A DNA stretch of 28,774 nt from an uncultured Duganella sp. (GTDB lineage: Bacteria > Pseudomonadota > Gammaproteobacteria > Burkholderiales > Burkholderiaceae). Positions 17,801-26,476 of the stretch are shown one piece after another. The first letter of the stretch is position 1. Every line of letters starts with the position of its first letter. A program made the position numbers and the translations under genes. The notes beneath the pieces were generated by a model, which was not told the DNA's origin, did no database searches, and saw only the letters and a list, made by a program, of their open reading frames with translations. The DNA is taken from assembly GCA_946482635.1 (NCBI GenBank), contig CAMLSG010000050.1, forward strand, positions 1 to 28,774. The letters run 5' to 3'.

Positions 17801-18392
17801 CCCAGGCGTGCAGGCCGTAGTCGATGTATTCCTGCACCGAGGCCGGGTACAGCACCGGAATGCCGCAGGCGTTCAGGATGTGGTCCGACTGGTGGGCGGT
17901 GGAAGACGATTTTGCGGCGTGGTCGTCGCCAGCCAGCACCAGCACGCCGCCGTGCCTGGAGCTCCCCGCATTATTCGCGTGCTTGAACACGTCGCCGCAG
18001 CGGTCAACGCCCGGGCCCTTGCCGTACCACATGGAGAACACGCCGTCATACTTGGCGTCTTCGAACAGGTTGGTCTGCTGGGTGCCCCAGACGGCTGTCG
18101 CCGCCAGGTCTTCGTTCATGCCCGGGTGGAATTTGACGTGGTGCGCGTCGAGGTGCTTCTTGGCCTTCATCGCGGTCTGGTCGACCGAGGTGACTGGCGA
18201 ACCGCGATAGCCGGTGATGTAGCCGGCGGTATTCAGGCCGGCTTTCAGGTCGCGTTCACGTTGCAGCATCGGCAGGCGGATCAGGGCTTGCGTGCCGGTC
18301 ATGAAGGCGCGGCCGCGCTCCAGGGTCCACTTGTCGTCGAGGGTGATGTCGTGCGCGGGCGATAGCTCGCCGCTCTTGACGGGTGCGTTCAT
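14844..18392 (-). CDS. Fused indolepyruvate (arylpyruvate):ferredoxin oxidoreductase
   Basis: A 1182-residue single-chain enzyme of the IorA/IorB fusion type. Such enzymes oxidatively decarboxylate aryl-pyruvates from Trp, Phe or Tyr to aryl-acetyl-CoA, passing electrons to ferredoxin. From the N-terminus: the thiamine-diphosphate pyrimidine-binding domain (YITGYRGSPVTSVD, 58-71), CSGCPHN (461-467), the ThDP-binding domain (LGDGTYFHSG, 524-533; ILYNDAVAMTGGQ), a cysteine cluster (CEGCGDC at 663-669, further Cys to 707) for Fe-S clusters, and the gamma/IorB-like domain starting GILITGIGGTGVV (748-760). The ATG at 18392 is preferred over a TTG at 18419 because GGAG lies 9 bases upstream. The gene follows hppD on the same strand across a repeat element, which fits a role in aromatic amino-acid catabolism. 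Confidence 0.93.
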   Translation of the reverse strand: MNAPVKSGELSPAHDITLDDKWTLERGRAFMTGTQALIRLPMLQRERDLKAGLNTAGYITGYRGSPVTSVDQTAMKAKKHLDAHHVKFHPGMNEDLAATAVWGTQQTNLFEDAKYDGVFSMWYGKGPGVDRCGDVFKHANNAGSSRHGGVLVLAGDDHAAKSSSTAHQSDHILNACGIPVLYPASVQEYIDYGLHAWAMSRYTGLWVSMKCVTDIIESGAVVDFDPDRVQIKMPEDFELPAGGLNIRWPDTVLDMEVRMNSYKWYAALAYCRANKLNKIIWDAPKPKIGIITAGKSYLDTRQALADLGIDEQAAADIGIRLYKIGMTWPLEADGVHEFAKGLDEILVVEEKRQILEYALKEELYNLPDGERPRVVGKFDDTGEWSNKGKTGHGDWLLPATYELNPAQIARAIASRIEHYCKDHPVAARVKERIAFLEAKEAALKNLPAKANPETDRIPYFCSGCPHNSSTKVPEGSRAMAGIGCHYMVLWMDRETSTFTHMGAEGVTWVGQAPFTNEKHVFTNLGDGTYFHSGILAIRAAVAAKVNITYKILYNDAVAMTGGQNVDGPLDPGMISRQIAAEGVTPIIVVTDDPEKYPDDYNWAPGVTVRHRSELMDVQKELRDKPGVSAMIYDQTCASEKRRRRKKGEYPDPAKRAVINEAVCEGCGDCSVQSNCLSVEPLETELGRKRQINQSSCNKDFSCVNGFCPSFVTVEGGGLKKPKKAAAAGGGEVPALPSPVLPSTANPYGILITGIGGTGVVTVGQILAVAAHVEGKGAIVLDMSGLAQKGGPVMSHVRLADKQADLHSTRVGTGSADLVIGCDQIVTASKDALSRMGEGRTYAAINSTGATTAAFVKNPDWQFPGTSSQAEIKRACGDANVDFVDAGKIATALMGDSIATNMFMLGYSFQKGHVPLSEAALMKAIELNGVSVPFNKAAFNWGRYCAHDTAAVTKLATPATVIEFKRTQTLEEIIAKRVELLTAYQDAAYAKQYSDFVAQVQAAEGALGSKKLTEAVARYFYKLMAYKDEYEVARLHSDPAFREKIANMFEGDYKVKFHLAPPLLAKKDKEGHLVKQEFGPWMLKAFGVLAKFKGLRGTALDVFGYTAERKVERALIGEYRKTVEGLLGKLTADNLATAVAIARIPEDIRGYGHVKERHLKAAKQKEASLLAEFSKPAAVTHAA

Positions 18393-18466
18393 CAGGTGTG
18401 TCTCCAAAAACTTCTTCAAGTTGTGAGCGGCGCCCTGTTCTTATTTGCGGGGCTGCCGGAATTCTT

Positions 18467-18568
18467 TTAAACCCGGTAAACCTGGGTCAGACCCAAGGGT
18501 CTGACCCTCGGACTGCGGCAGTTGCGGACTGGGGTCTGACCCTTGGGTCTGACCCCGCCCTGCCGGGT

Positions 18569-18572
<4 letters not shown>
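18467..18572. repeat. Composite extragenic repeat, copy A (two palindromes)
   Basis: Outer inverted repeats TTAAACCCGG (18467-18476) and CCGGGTTTAA (18563-18572) are exact. The left end continues as ACCCGGTAAACC (18471-18482), matching copies B and C in 11 of 12 bases. Inside are GGGTCAGACCC (18484-18494) and GGGTCTGACCC (18497-18507), a module with GCGGCAGTTGC, and a second pair GGGTCTGACCC at 18532-18542 and 18545-18555. The hppD stop codon (18571-18569) lies inside the right terminal repeat. The element fills most of the gap between hppD and the oxidoreductase gene. Confidence 0.85.
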
Positions 18573-19696
<1,124 letters not shown>

Positions 19697-19724
19697 GGTG
19701 CGTCTCCCTATTAGAATTGCGCAC

Positions 19725-19797
19725 AGTATAGTCCCCTGCATGCGACATTTAATTGCAAACATTTCCCAACATTGATTAGATTGAGCAATAATATTGC
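19725..19797. promoter_or_regulatory. hppD/lrp divergent control region
   Basis: This 127-base AT-rich gap separates hppD (minus) from the Lrp-type regulator (plus). A -10-like TATACT lies at 19730-19725 on the minus strand, about 30 bases before hppD, with no convincing -35 box. GCAATA and TATTGC (19785-19790, 19792-19797) form a 13-base dyad 26 bases before the regulator's ATG. Lrp/AsnC proteins commonly bind AT-rich dyads near their own and neighbouring promoters, so this is a reasonable operator candidate, by inference only. Confidence 0.4.
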
Positions 19798-19823
19798 GAG
19801 AACATCGACTGAAAGAGGAATTT

Positions 19824-20345
19824 ATGACCAAGATTGCGCTGGATAAAACGGATCGCAAGATCTTGTCCATTTTGCAAACCGACGGCAGGCTGTCCAACCA
19901 GGACGTCGCGGAGCAGGTCAATCTGTCCCCTTCGCCCTGCCTGCGCCGCATCAAGCGCCTGGAAGAGGAAGGCGTAATCCGCCAGTACGTGGCGCTGCTG
20001 GACCCGGACAAGATCGGCCTTGGCCTGCTGGCTTACGTCAATGTGCGGCTCGAGAAGCACAGCGACGCCGCCGCCCATAGCAACGCGCGCGCCCTGGGCG
20101 TGAACCCGACCGGTACTTCGCCGCGCGCCGACTTCGCGGTGGCGGTCGAACAGTGGCCGGAAGTGGTGGCCTGCTACGCCATGACCGGTGAAATGGATTA
20201 CCTGCTGCGCGTGCACGTGGAAGACATGGACCACTTCTCGCGCTTCATGATGGCGACGCTGCTGCGCCACCCGGCCGTGCTGGACGTGAAATCCTCTTTC
20301 GCCCTGCAGCGCATAAAGGACACCACCGCCCTGCCGCTCGTATGA
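19824..20345 (+). CDS. Lrp/AsnC family transcriptional regulator
   Basis: A 173-residue protein. Residues 5-63 form the AsnC-type winged helix-turn-helix (LDKTDRKILSILQTDGRLSN, VNLSPSPCLRRIKRLEEEGV). The rest is the ligand-binding RAM domain (CYAMTGEMDYLLRVHVEDM, LLRHPAVLDVKSSFAL). It probably responds to an amino acid and controls its neighbours. The divergent hppD and the oxidoreductase beyond it suggest an aromatic amino-acid signal, which is inference. A segment of about ten residues near 91-103 (ARALGVNPTGTSP) lies between the linker strand and the RAM helix and looks longer than in E. coli Lrp. The ATG at 19824 follows GAGGA at a spacing of 4-5; a TTG at 19794 has no such support. The stop overlaps the next ATG (ATGA). 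Confidence 0.93.
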   Translation: MTKIALDKTDRKILSILQTDGRLSNQDVAEQVNLSPSPCLRRIKRLEEEGVIRQYVALLDPDKIGLGLLAYVNVRLEKHSDAAAHSNARALGVNPTGTSPRADFAVAVEQWPEVVACYAMTGEMDYLLRVHVEDMDHFSRFMMATLLRHPAVLDVKSSFALQRIKDTTALPLV

Positions 20346-21130
20346 AGAAATTTGCTGTCGCCCTGTTCGCCGCCGCGTGCTGCGCGGCCGCCTGCGCTTC
20401 GGCAAAGGCTCACGATTTTGCCCCCTACCTGGAGGCCGCCCAGCAACTGAAAACCATGCCGTCGCCGGCCCGGCTCTCCGACCCGCAGGGCGCCGCCCTG
20501 CTGGCCATCGTGGGCGACCGCCAGCGTTTCCTCGATAGTGCGCCGATCGCGCAGGATGACCTGCCTGCGCTGGCCAAGGTCTGCTCTGCCAGCATGGACC
20601 TCGAAACTTCCTATGTTGAACATGACAAGGCGGCCAAGGTCCAGGCAATCACCAAGGACGCGCATGAGCAGTCAAGCCTTTTCACGGCCACGGCAACGGT
20701 GTACGCACACAATACGGAGGAATTCCAGGACGAGATCGCACTGGCACGCTCCTTCACCTACCAGTGCAAGGCGCGCTTGGCGCCGCTGATGGCAGATGCA
20801 TTCCGCTTCGCCCTGGCGCCGGAAACACGCCAAGCCTGGAATCCCGATGCCCTGCGCCGCTTCCAGGACAAGCTGTTTTTCGACTTTACCGGCATCCTGA
20901 CGCTGGCGCATGAGGCGCGCCTCAGGCCGGCCAATATGCAGCGCATCACGAAGGCGATGGCCGATGCCTCGCCAGTCCTGGTGGCCGCCCTGCCGCTGGC
21001 CAGGCGCAAGATGCTGCTCAGCTTCGCGGCAGCGACGCCGGCCAAAGTGTCGGGCCAGAGCGCCGACGATATCACGCAGATCCTGCGCATCATGGACGAC
21101 ACGAGCTGCGACAAGCTTTGCTCGCTGTAG
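20342..21130 (+). CDS. Exported protein of unknown function
   Basis: I do not recognise this 262-residue protein. It has a signal peptide (MKKFAVALFAAACCAAACAS, continuing AKA), then a largely helical mature part without zinc, nucleotide or enzyme motifs. Charged and alanine-rich helices predominate (LEAAQQLKTMPSPARLSD, KFHD-free). Cysteines at KVCSAS, TYQCKAR and the C-terminal TSCDKLCSL could form disulfides in the periplasm. The ATG overlaps the stop of the Lrp-type gene by four bases, so the two are probably translated from one message, an unusual partnership for a regulator. It ends 7 bases before the convergent binding-protein gene, with no terminator visible between them. Confidence 0.8.
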   Translation: MKKFAVALFAAACCAAACASAKAHDFAPYLEAAQQLKTMPSPARLSDPQGAALLAIVGDRQRFLDSAPIAQDDLPALAKVCSASMDLETSYVEHDKAAKVQAITKDAHEQSSLFTATATVYAHNTEEFQDEIALARSFTYQCKARLAPLMADAFRFALAPETRQAWNPDALRRFQDKLFFDFTGILTLAHEARLRPANMQRITKAMADASPVLVAALPLARRKMLLSFAAATPAKVSGQSADDITQILRIMDDTSCDKLCSL

Positions 21131-21137
21131 TCCTTCT

Positions 21138-21926
21138 TCACTCGTGTTCGTGCTGGCGGGTCAGTGACTGCTCCAGGCGCTGGTAGTCCGCCGTAGCGCG
21201 GACTTTGGCGATCGCATTCCAGAGCGCTTCGAAACGTTTCGGGTCCTTGTCATAGGACTTGCGCCCAACCATCAGGTGAAAGTCGAAACTGGCGAACGGT
21301 TGCTTCGCCAGCACAACGCGCCCCTGGTAGCGCGGATCTTCTTTCAGCAGGTTTTCCGCGTCGCGCCCCATCAGCACGGCAACGTCGGCGCTGCCGGCGG
21401 CCAGCAGGCGCAATCCCTCTTCCGCGGTCTTGGGCGTGTCGATCACGGTCTGGCCGCGCGCCTGCAGCATGTCCACGATGTAGTAGCCGCGCTGCGCCAC
21501 CACCAGTTTGCGCGGATTGACCAGGGTCTTGCCGTCCCAGCTTGCGCCGCTGTCGACGCGCAGGTAGATGTCGACGTGGTCGCGGTACATGGCGCGTTCC
21601 GGATCCTGCGAGCCGTCTGCCTTGGTCGGCGGCCGGCTGTAGGCGCGCCGGCGCGGGTTGTCGGAGGGGCCGACCATGGCGTCGATCACGCCGGTACGGG
21701 TTTCTTCTTCACAGCGCTTCCAGGGGCGGGGGACGAAGTGGATCTGGTCGCCAGTGATTTTGGCGGCGCGTTTCAGCAACTCGATATTCAGGCCCGAGCC
21801 GTCCGGCATGGTCCACGGCGCCTGCGGGATGTCCTCGTAGCAGAAATTCAAAGGCGCCCCCGCCGCCTGCGCCAGCGATGCGGCCATGGTCACGGCAAAA
21901 GCGATGCTGCGCAGGGCGAACGGCAT
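21138..21926 (-). CDS. Periplasmic substrate-binding protein (SBP_bac_3 type), orphan
   Basis: A 262-residue protein with a signal peptide ending ASLAQA. The mature part reads LNFCYEDIPQAPWTMPDGSGLNIELLK, ending ATADYQRLEQSL, the pattern of type-3 extracellular solute-binding proteins for polar amino acids and related small molecules. The G(L/I)NIELLKRAA and DAMVGPSDNPRRRAYS segments correspond to the usual DG...G(F/Y)DVDL and first-lobe loop. No permease or ATPase gene is next to it, so it may work with a transporter elsewhere or as a sensor. The ATG at 21926 follows GGAGG. It is the last gene of the minus-strand run that starts with the transglycosylase, 14 bases after the GNAT gene. Confidence 0.82.
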   Translation of the reverse strand: MPFALRSIAFAVTMAASLAQAAGAPLNFCYEDIPQAPWTMPDGSGLNIELLKRAAKITGDQIHFVPRPWKRCEEETRTGVIDAMVGPSDNPRRRAYSRPPTKADGSQDPERAMYRDHVDIYLRVDSGASWDGKTLVNPRKLVVAQRGYYIVDMLQARGQTVIDTPKTAEEGLRLLAAGSADVAVLMGRDAENLLKEDPRYQGRVVLAKQPFASFDFHLMVGRKSYDKDPKRFEALWNAIAKVRATADYQRLEQSLTRQHEHE

Positions 21927-21940
21927 GGGAGCCTCCTCGA

Positions 21941-22618
21941 CTATTCGTCCGATTTTACTCCAGGTAGCTTGTCGAACAGTTTGGTGGCGGCGCGGACATT
22001 GGCTTTCAGCGCGTAGTCGAAGGAGGCAAGCTGCTCTTCCATGGCCTCCTGCAGCACGCTGACCGGGTCGGCGGGACCGAGCTTGAGGTAGGCGTCGGCT
22101 TCCCCATAATCACGATGGATCTCCATGCCCGCCTTCTTGGCGATGTGGATCATGGTCGCGTTGGACGACAGGCAATGCATGTACAGGGTGTCGACGTCGT
22201 TGTTGCGGCAAGCGATGTTGGCACGCTCAAACAGCTTGGAGCCGATGCCCAGGCCGCGTGCCGACTTGGAAACCGATACGCCAAACTCCGCCACCTGGTC
22301 CTTTTCCGTGGCCTTGTGCTTGTCCACGTCGCGGTCGGCGAAGGCCAGGTGGCCGACCGCCACCAGCTTGAACACGCGGTTGTACACGCCGAACACCAGG
22401 TCGCGGTCGAAGTCGATGCTGTTCACGTAGCGCGTGACCTGTTCGTCGTTGACCGGACTGCCAAAACGCAGCAGTCGGTCGCGGTGTTCCAGCGACAGGA
22501 AGTGCTTGAGCATGCGGCGGCGGTCGCGCTCGCGCAATTCCTTGACCGGCACGGTCGGCCGGTCCTTGCCGCCGAACAGCCCGCGCAGGGGATTACGGAA
22601 GAAATTAAGACTGGTCAT
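21941..22618 (-). CDS. GNAT family N-acetyltransferase
   Basis: A 225-residue cytoplasmic protein. The acetyl-CoA-binding motif A is visible as EFGVSVSKSARGLGIGSKLF (R121-G126 being RGLGIG), followed by the motif B-like MHCLSSNATMIHIAKKAGM. It should move an acetyl group from acetyl-CoA to an amine; the acceptor is unknown. The N-terminus (RDRRRMLKHFLSLEHRDRLLRF) is typical of a GNAT group found in Proteobacteria. The frame is open 94 codons further upstream, but that part is the antisense-like shadow of the cca gene. The ATG at 22618 has GGAGGG 6 bases upstream. Its start overlaps the end of cca by 14 bases. Confidence 0.9.
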   Translation of the reverse strand: MTSLNFFRNPLRGLFGGKDRPTVPVKELRERDRRRMLKHFLSLEHRDRLLRFGSPVNDEQVTRYVNSIDFDRDLVFGVYNRVFKLVAVGHLAFADRDVDKHKATEKDQVAEFGVSVSKSARGLGIGSKLFERANIACRNNDVDTLYMHCLSSNATMIHIAKKAGMEIHRDYGEADAYLKLGPADPVSVLQEAMEEQLASFDYALKANVRAATKLFDKLPGVKSDE

Positions 22619-23735
22619 CGCTGCCCTCCTTGGCGCCGATCGCTTCGCGTACTGCCTGCACGCGCGCCGCGCGCACCAGCTCGGGAATCTGCTGCGGCGC
22701 ATCCGCCGAGCGCTGGGCGATCTCGCCGGCATTGACTGCGCGCGCAGCGTCAAGCGCCTTGGCCAGCAGCGTGCGCTGCGGGGACGGCGCCGGCTCGCCT
22801 GGCTTCGCGCACTCGGCAGCGAGCAGCATCTGCACGAAGCGCGCCGGCTTGCGGAAACCATCGCAGCGTTCGAACAGGCTGACCAGCGCGGCGGCGTCAA
22901 GCTCCAGCGCCTGGTCCACGCTGCCGCGGTCGCGCGCCGTCATCACCGCCAGGTCGCGGCATTCGGTCGGCACTTTCAGGCGCTTGCTGGCTTGCTCGAC
23001 CTGCGGCACTTGCAGCGCCAGGGTCAGCGCTGCGTAGCGCACCGGCAGTTCATGGTCCTGTGCGGCGGCACGGTCGATCACGGGCGCCACGGCAAGGCCG
23101 TCGCCTATCTCGGGAATGATGTGCGACAGCGCGCCGCAGTCGCGCAGCGCTTCCAGCATGCGCGAAGGCTTCTGTTCCATCAGGCCGCGCGCAATTTCCT
23201 GCCACACGCGTTCCGGCACCAGCGCATCGACCTCGCCCTCCTCCACCATGCGCTTCATCAGCGCGTTGGTTTCAGGCGCAACATGGAAATCCGGATAGCG
23301 CGAAGCAAAGCGCGCCAGGCGAAGGATGCGTACCGGGTCTTCGGCGAAGGCGTCAGACACATGGCGGAAAATCCGGTCCTTGATGTCCTGCTGGCCGTTG
23401 TAGGGGTCGACCAGCACGCCGTCGTCGCCGCGCGCAATGGCGTTGATGGTCAGGTCGCGCCGCACCAGGTCTTCTTCCAGCGTCACGTCGCTGGAAGTAT
23501 GGAATACAAAGCCCTTGTAGCCGGGCGCCGTCTTGCGCTCGGTACGCGCCAGTGCATATTCTTCCTGCGTTTGCGGGTGCAGGAATACCGGGAAATCCTT
23601 GCCAACAGGGCGGAAGCCGGCCTTCACCATGTCTTCCGGCGTGGCCCCAACCACCACGTGGTCGTGGTCCTTGACGGGCAAGCCAAGCAATTCATCGCGT
23701 ACCGCGCCGCCGACCACGTAAGTCTTCATCGCCAT
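22605..23735 (-). CDS. cca: CCA tRNA nucleotidyltransferase, without a recognisable HD phosphohydrolase site
   Basis: A 376-residue class II CCA-adding enzyme, which builds or repairs the CCA end of tRNAs. Visible motifs are VVGGAVRDELLG (7-18), the metal-binding pair DHD (D23 and D25), RRDLTINA (92-99) and EDPVRILRLARFASR (132-146). E. coli Cca is 412 residues and carries an HD domain after the nucleotidyltransferase core. Here the corresponding stretch (about 210-270, HIIPEIGDGLAVAPVIDRAA...) lacks the His-Asp pair and appears shortened by some 40 residues, so phosphohydrolase activity is probably absent. The ATG at 23735 overlaps the GST stop by one base (TGATG) and has GGA upstream. A second ATG at 23729 would give the E. 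coli-like start MKTYVVGG. Confidence 0.94.
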   Translation of the reverse strand: MAMKTYVVGGAVRDELLGLPVKDHDHVVVGATPEDMVKAGFRPVGKDFPVFLHPQTQEEYALARTERKTAPGYKGFVFHTSSDVTLEEDLVRRDLTINAIARGDDGVLVDPYNGQQDIKDRIFRHVSDAFAEDPVRILRLARFASRYPDFHVAPETNALMKRMVEEGEVDALVPERVWQEIARGLMEQKPSRMLEALRDCGALSHIIPEIGDGLAVAPVIDRAAAQDHELPVRYAALTLALQVPQVEQASKRLKVPTECRDLAVMTARDRGSVDQALELDAAALVSLFERCDGFRKPARFVQMLLAAECAKPGEPAPSPQRTLLAKALDAARAVNAGEIAQRSADAPQQIPELVRAARVQAVREAIGAKEGSDDQS

Positions 23736-24454
23736 CAATCGTCCGGCATCTCCGCGTCGTGCAGTGGCGCGGTTTCGGTTTCGGCCAGGGCGCCTGCGAT
23801 CCAGGCGTCGACCGCTGGATGGCTGCGCATGCGCTCGCAGTAAGCGGCCAGTGCCGGCGGCAGCACTACGCCGTAGGTCTTGAAGCGGCACACGACCGGT
23901 GCGAAGAAGGCGTCGGCAATCGAAAACTCGCCGAACAGGAATTCGTTATGGCCGAAACGGCTCAGGCACTCTTCCCACATCTCGCTGATGCGGCCGATGT
24001 CGGCCTGGGTAGCCGGCGTGCGGCCCTTGCCAGGGTAGCTGCCCTTGATGTTCATCGACATGGTGGTACGCAGGCTGCCGAAGGAGCTGTGCATCTCGGC
24101 GCACACCGAACGCGCCAGTGCGCGTGCAGCCACGTCGCGCGGCCACAGCGGCTTGTCGGGGAATTGTTCGGCCAGGTATTCGCAGATCGCCAGGCTGTCC
24201 CAGATCGCCATGTCCCCGGCCAGCAGCACCGGCACGCGGCCACTGGCACTGTATTTGGCGATGTTATTCGAAGTGTCCGGCTGGTCCAGCAGCACGCGTA
24301 CTTCGGTGAACGGGATGTTGAAGGCTTTCATTGCAACCCACGGGCGCATCGACCACGAGGAATAGTTCTTGTTGCCGATGACCAGGGTCAGGCCAGGTTC
24401 ACGCGCTGCGGCGAGGGTTTCGGCAAGTTTCGGGTCGAGTTCTGTGGTCTGCAT
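23735..24454 (-). CDS. Glutathione S-transferase family protein
   Basis: A 239-residue cytoplasmic protein. The N-terminal thioredoxin-like domain reads LTLVIGNKNYSSWSMRPWVA, where S32/S33/S35 and R37 resemble the SxSxR glutathione-activating site of zeta-class and YfcF-like GSTs. The SGRVPVLLAGDMAIWDSLAI segment holds the cis-proline and the glutathione-binding Asp-Ser pair. The C-terminal all-helical domain has FGEFSIADAFFAPVV, the usual N-capping motif. The substrate is unknown; an isomerase or peroxidase role is possible. GAGGAG lies just before the ATG at 24454. The gene follows the transglycosylase by 18 bases and shares one base with cca. Confidence 0.93.
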   Translation of the reverse strand: MQTTELDPKLAETLAAAREPGLTLVIGNKNYSSWSMRPWVAMKAFNIPFTEVRVLLDQPDTSNNIAKYSASGRVPVLLAGDMAIWDSLAICEYLAEQFPDKPLWPRDVAARALARSVCAEMHSSFGSLRTTMSMNIKGSYPGKGRTPATQADIGRISEMWEECLSRFGHNEFLFGEFSIADAFFAPVVCRFKTYGVVLPPALAAYCERMRSHPAVDAWIAGALAETETAPLHDAEMPDD

Positions 24455-24472
24455 GGTTCTCCTCTGGTTTCC

Positions 24473-26449
24473 TTAACGGCCGCCGTAGGCAGCTTCCTGT
24501 TGTTCCTGTTCGGTGTAGCCTTTCGGCGTGACGGTGCTGCCAAGGCGCGCCTTCAGCGACTGCGGGCGGCCGTCGAACAGCGCTGCGTAATAGGTGGCGT
24601 TGACCATCACGTTTTTCACGTAGCCGCGCGTTTCCGAGAAAGGAATCGATTCGATGAAGATGGTGCTGTCCATCGGCTTGGCCAGTTGCGTGCGCCAGGA
24701 GCGCAGGCGGCCAGGTCCGGCGTTGTAGGCGGCGGTGGCCAGCACCTGCGAGCCGTCCATGCTGCCCAGGACCATGTTCATGTAGTTCGCGCCCAGCAGG
24801 ATATTGGTCTTTACGTCCGTCAGCATGCCCTGCACGAAGTCGGTCAGCCCGATCTTGCGCGCCACCCAGCGGCCGGTGGAAGGCATCACCTGCATCAGGC
24901 CCGAGGCGCCGACCGAGGATTGCGCATCCATCACGAAGCGCGATTCCTGGCGGATCAGGCCATATACCCAGGCGCGGTCCAGGCCCAGGGTGCTGGTGGT
25001 CGGCTGCATGATGTCGTCATGCGGCACCGGGTAGCGGTGCGTGTAGTCGGCTTGCACGCGCGTCTTCTCGGAGGTGTACACCATGCGGTCCAGCACATGC
25101 TTTTCACGCGCGAATTCGGCGGCGGCAATCAGTTCACGCTCGTTCAGGCGGCGCGTCTCCCAGTTCCATTCGCGCGTGCCTTCAAAGCGCAGCCGCATCT
25201 CGAAGAACTTGAGCGCGCGCTGCAGGCCCGGATTGGCGGCGATGGCAGCCATTTCGGCCGGCGTCGGCGCCGGTCCCGGTGGCGGGATGGTGACCAGCTG
25301 GCCCAGTTCCTCGCCGGCCAGGATGCCGTAGTAGCTGGACTGGTCGGCAATGCTGCGGTAGGCCGCCAGCACTTCCGGCGTGTTGCTGCCCGCTTCGGCG
25401 GCGATGGCGCGCGCGTTCCAGTAAATCCAGGTCGGGTCCTTGCGCAATTGCGGCGGCATGGCGGCAATCGTGGCTTTCACCGTTTTCCAGTCGCGCTCGC
25501 GCAGGGCGATGCGGGTCTTCCACTGCATCTGGTCCAGCGACAGCGGCGCTCCGGCCGACCTGGCCCAGTAGCCGGCCGTTTCGGGCGCAAACGAGTAGGA
25601 CGACACCAGCGCCAGGTTGGCCCAGCCGATGGCACGCTCTTGCGGCGTCAGGTGCGGCGAGTTCTTTTCCAGCGCCATCCGGGCCAGGTTCATGCTGGTG
25701 CGCGCTCCGCGGCCCACGGCCACCAGGAAAATCTCATGGTCGGCGCGGGTGCTGCCGGCGCCTTTGGCCAGCGCCAGCGTCGGCAAATCCACGGCCTGGC
25801 CCATCTTCTTGTCCGAACCATTCAGCAGCATCACCGTGCGCTTGGCCGGGCCGGTGGAATTGGTTTCACCGGCCAGGCGCACCTGCACCCACAAGTCTTC
25901 CTCGGTGAACTGGCCCGTCTGCGCCAATGCTGCAATCAGCGCGCCGCAGCCTTCGCCGTAATACGGCGGGAAGACCAGCAGTGCGCGTGCATCGGCAGCG
26001 ACATTCTGGCCTTTGGAGAGGCGCGACAGCAGGTTGTAGCACTTGACCTGGGTATCGTCCTGCAGCACGAACTGCGGGAACTGTTCGTCGAACGTCGCCC
26101 ATTCGCGCTTGCGCCCCAGCTCCAGCAGCCAGTCGTTGCGCATGCGGTCGGCGATCGCACTGCCCTGGTATTTGTTCAGGAAGGCACGCACTTCGGGATC
26201 CGTCACTTCCTTGAAGCGTGCCTTCAGGCGGTAATAGTCGACGTAGGAGGGAATCGAGTAATCGGCAAGGCGAGCGGCGTAAAACTCCGCCTTGGCGGCG
26301 TCGTCGCGCCGTACCGAATCGCGCAGCAGGAGGAAAGCGTCATCTTCCTTGCGGCTGTCGCTTGCGTTATCCTGCGCCAAGGCCATTGGCGAGGCGGCGC
26401 ATGCTGCGACCATCAGTGCGCCGGCTATCCATTTCGAGGTGGAAATCAA
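24473..26449 (-). CDS. Soluble lytic murein transglycosylase (Slt type)
   Basis: A periplasmic enzyme of 658 residues with the suggested start. It cleaves the glycan strand of peptidoglycan with formation of 1,6-anhydro-muramic acid. The C-terminal catalytic domain has RQESRF (catalytic E502), SSVGASGLMQVMPSTG and AAYNAGPGR, the three signatures of family 1 transglycosylases. The long helical N-terminal part corresponds to the superhelical ring of Slt70 (645 residues in E. coli). No ATG fits. A TTG at 26449 with GAGAG 7 bases upstream gives a clean signal peptide (MISTSKWIAGAL... ending MALA). A GTG at 26473 is the alternative. It is the first gene of the minus-strand run down to 21138. Confidence 0.9.
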   Translation of the reverse strand: MISTSKWIAGALMVAACAASPMALAQDNASDSRKEDDAFLLLRDSVRRDDAAKAEFYAARLADYSIPSYVDYYRLKARFKEVTDPEVRAFLNKYQGSAIADRMRNDWLLELGRKREWATFDEQFPQFVLQDDTQVKCYNLLSRLSKGQNVAADARALLVFPPYYGEGCGALIAALAQTGQFTEEDLWVQVRLAGETNSTGPAKRTVMLLNGSDKKMGQAVDLPTLALAKGAGSTRADHEIFLVAVGRGARTSMNLARMALEKNSPHLTPQERAIGWANLALVSSYSFAPETAGYWARSAGAPLSLDQMQWKTRIALRERDWKTVKATIAAMPPQLRKDPTWIYWNARAIAAEAGSNTPEVLAAYRSIADQSSYYGILAGEELGQLVTIPPPGPAPTPAEMAAIAANPGLQRALKFFEMRLRFEGTREWNWETRRLNERELIAAAEFAREKHVLDRMVYTSEKTRVQADYTHRYPVPHDDIMQPTTSTLGLDRAWVYGLIRQESRFVMDAQSSVGASGLMQVMPSTGRWVARKIGLTDFVQGMLTDVKTNILLGANYMNMVLGSMDGSQVLATAAYNAGPGRLRSWRTQLAKPMDSTIFIESIPFSETRGYVKNVMVNATYYAALFDGRPQSLKARLGSTVTPKGYTEQEQQEAAYGGR

Positions 26450-26476
26450 TGTACGACTCTCAAGGTAATTCACGAT

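Noticed and set aside
14853..18365. A 1170-codon open frame opposite the indolepyruvate oxidoreductase
   Set aside because: It mirrors the codon-biased real gene; no recognisable motif, signal or ribosome-binding site.
18484..18555. A CRISPR-like array from repeated GGGTCTGACCC units
   Set aside because: Units are 11 bases, arranged as inverted pairs with spacers of 2 or 24 bases; no unique spacers of regular length and no cas genes.
19697..20011. A 105-codon N-terminal extension of HppD
   Set aside because: It crosses the divergent control region and the start of the Lrp gene; normal HppD begins at 19696 with a good ribosome-binding site.
23759..26476. A long in-frame plus-strand extension upstream of 5-FCL (about 900 codons)
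   Set aside because: It lies opposite the GST and transglycosylase genes, has shadow-like composition, and 5-FCL is complete from the ATG at 26477.
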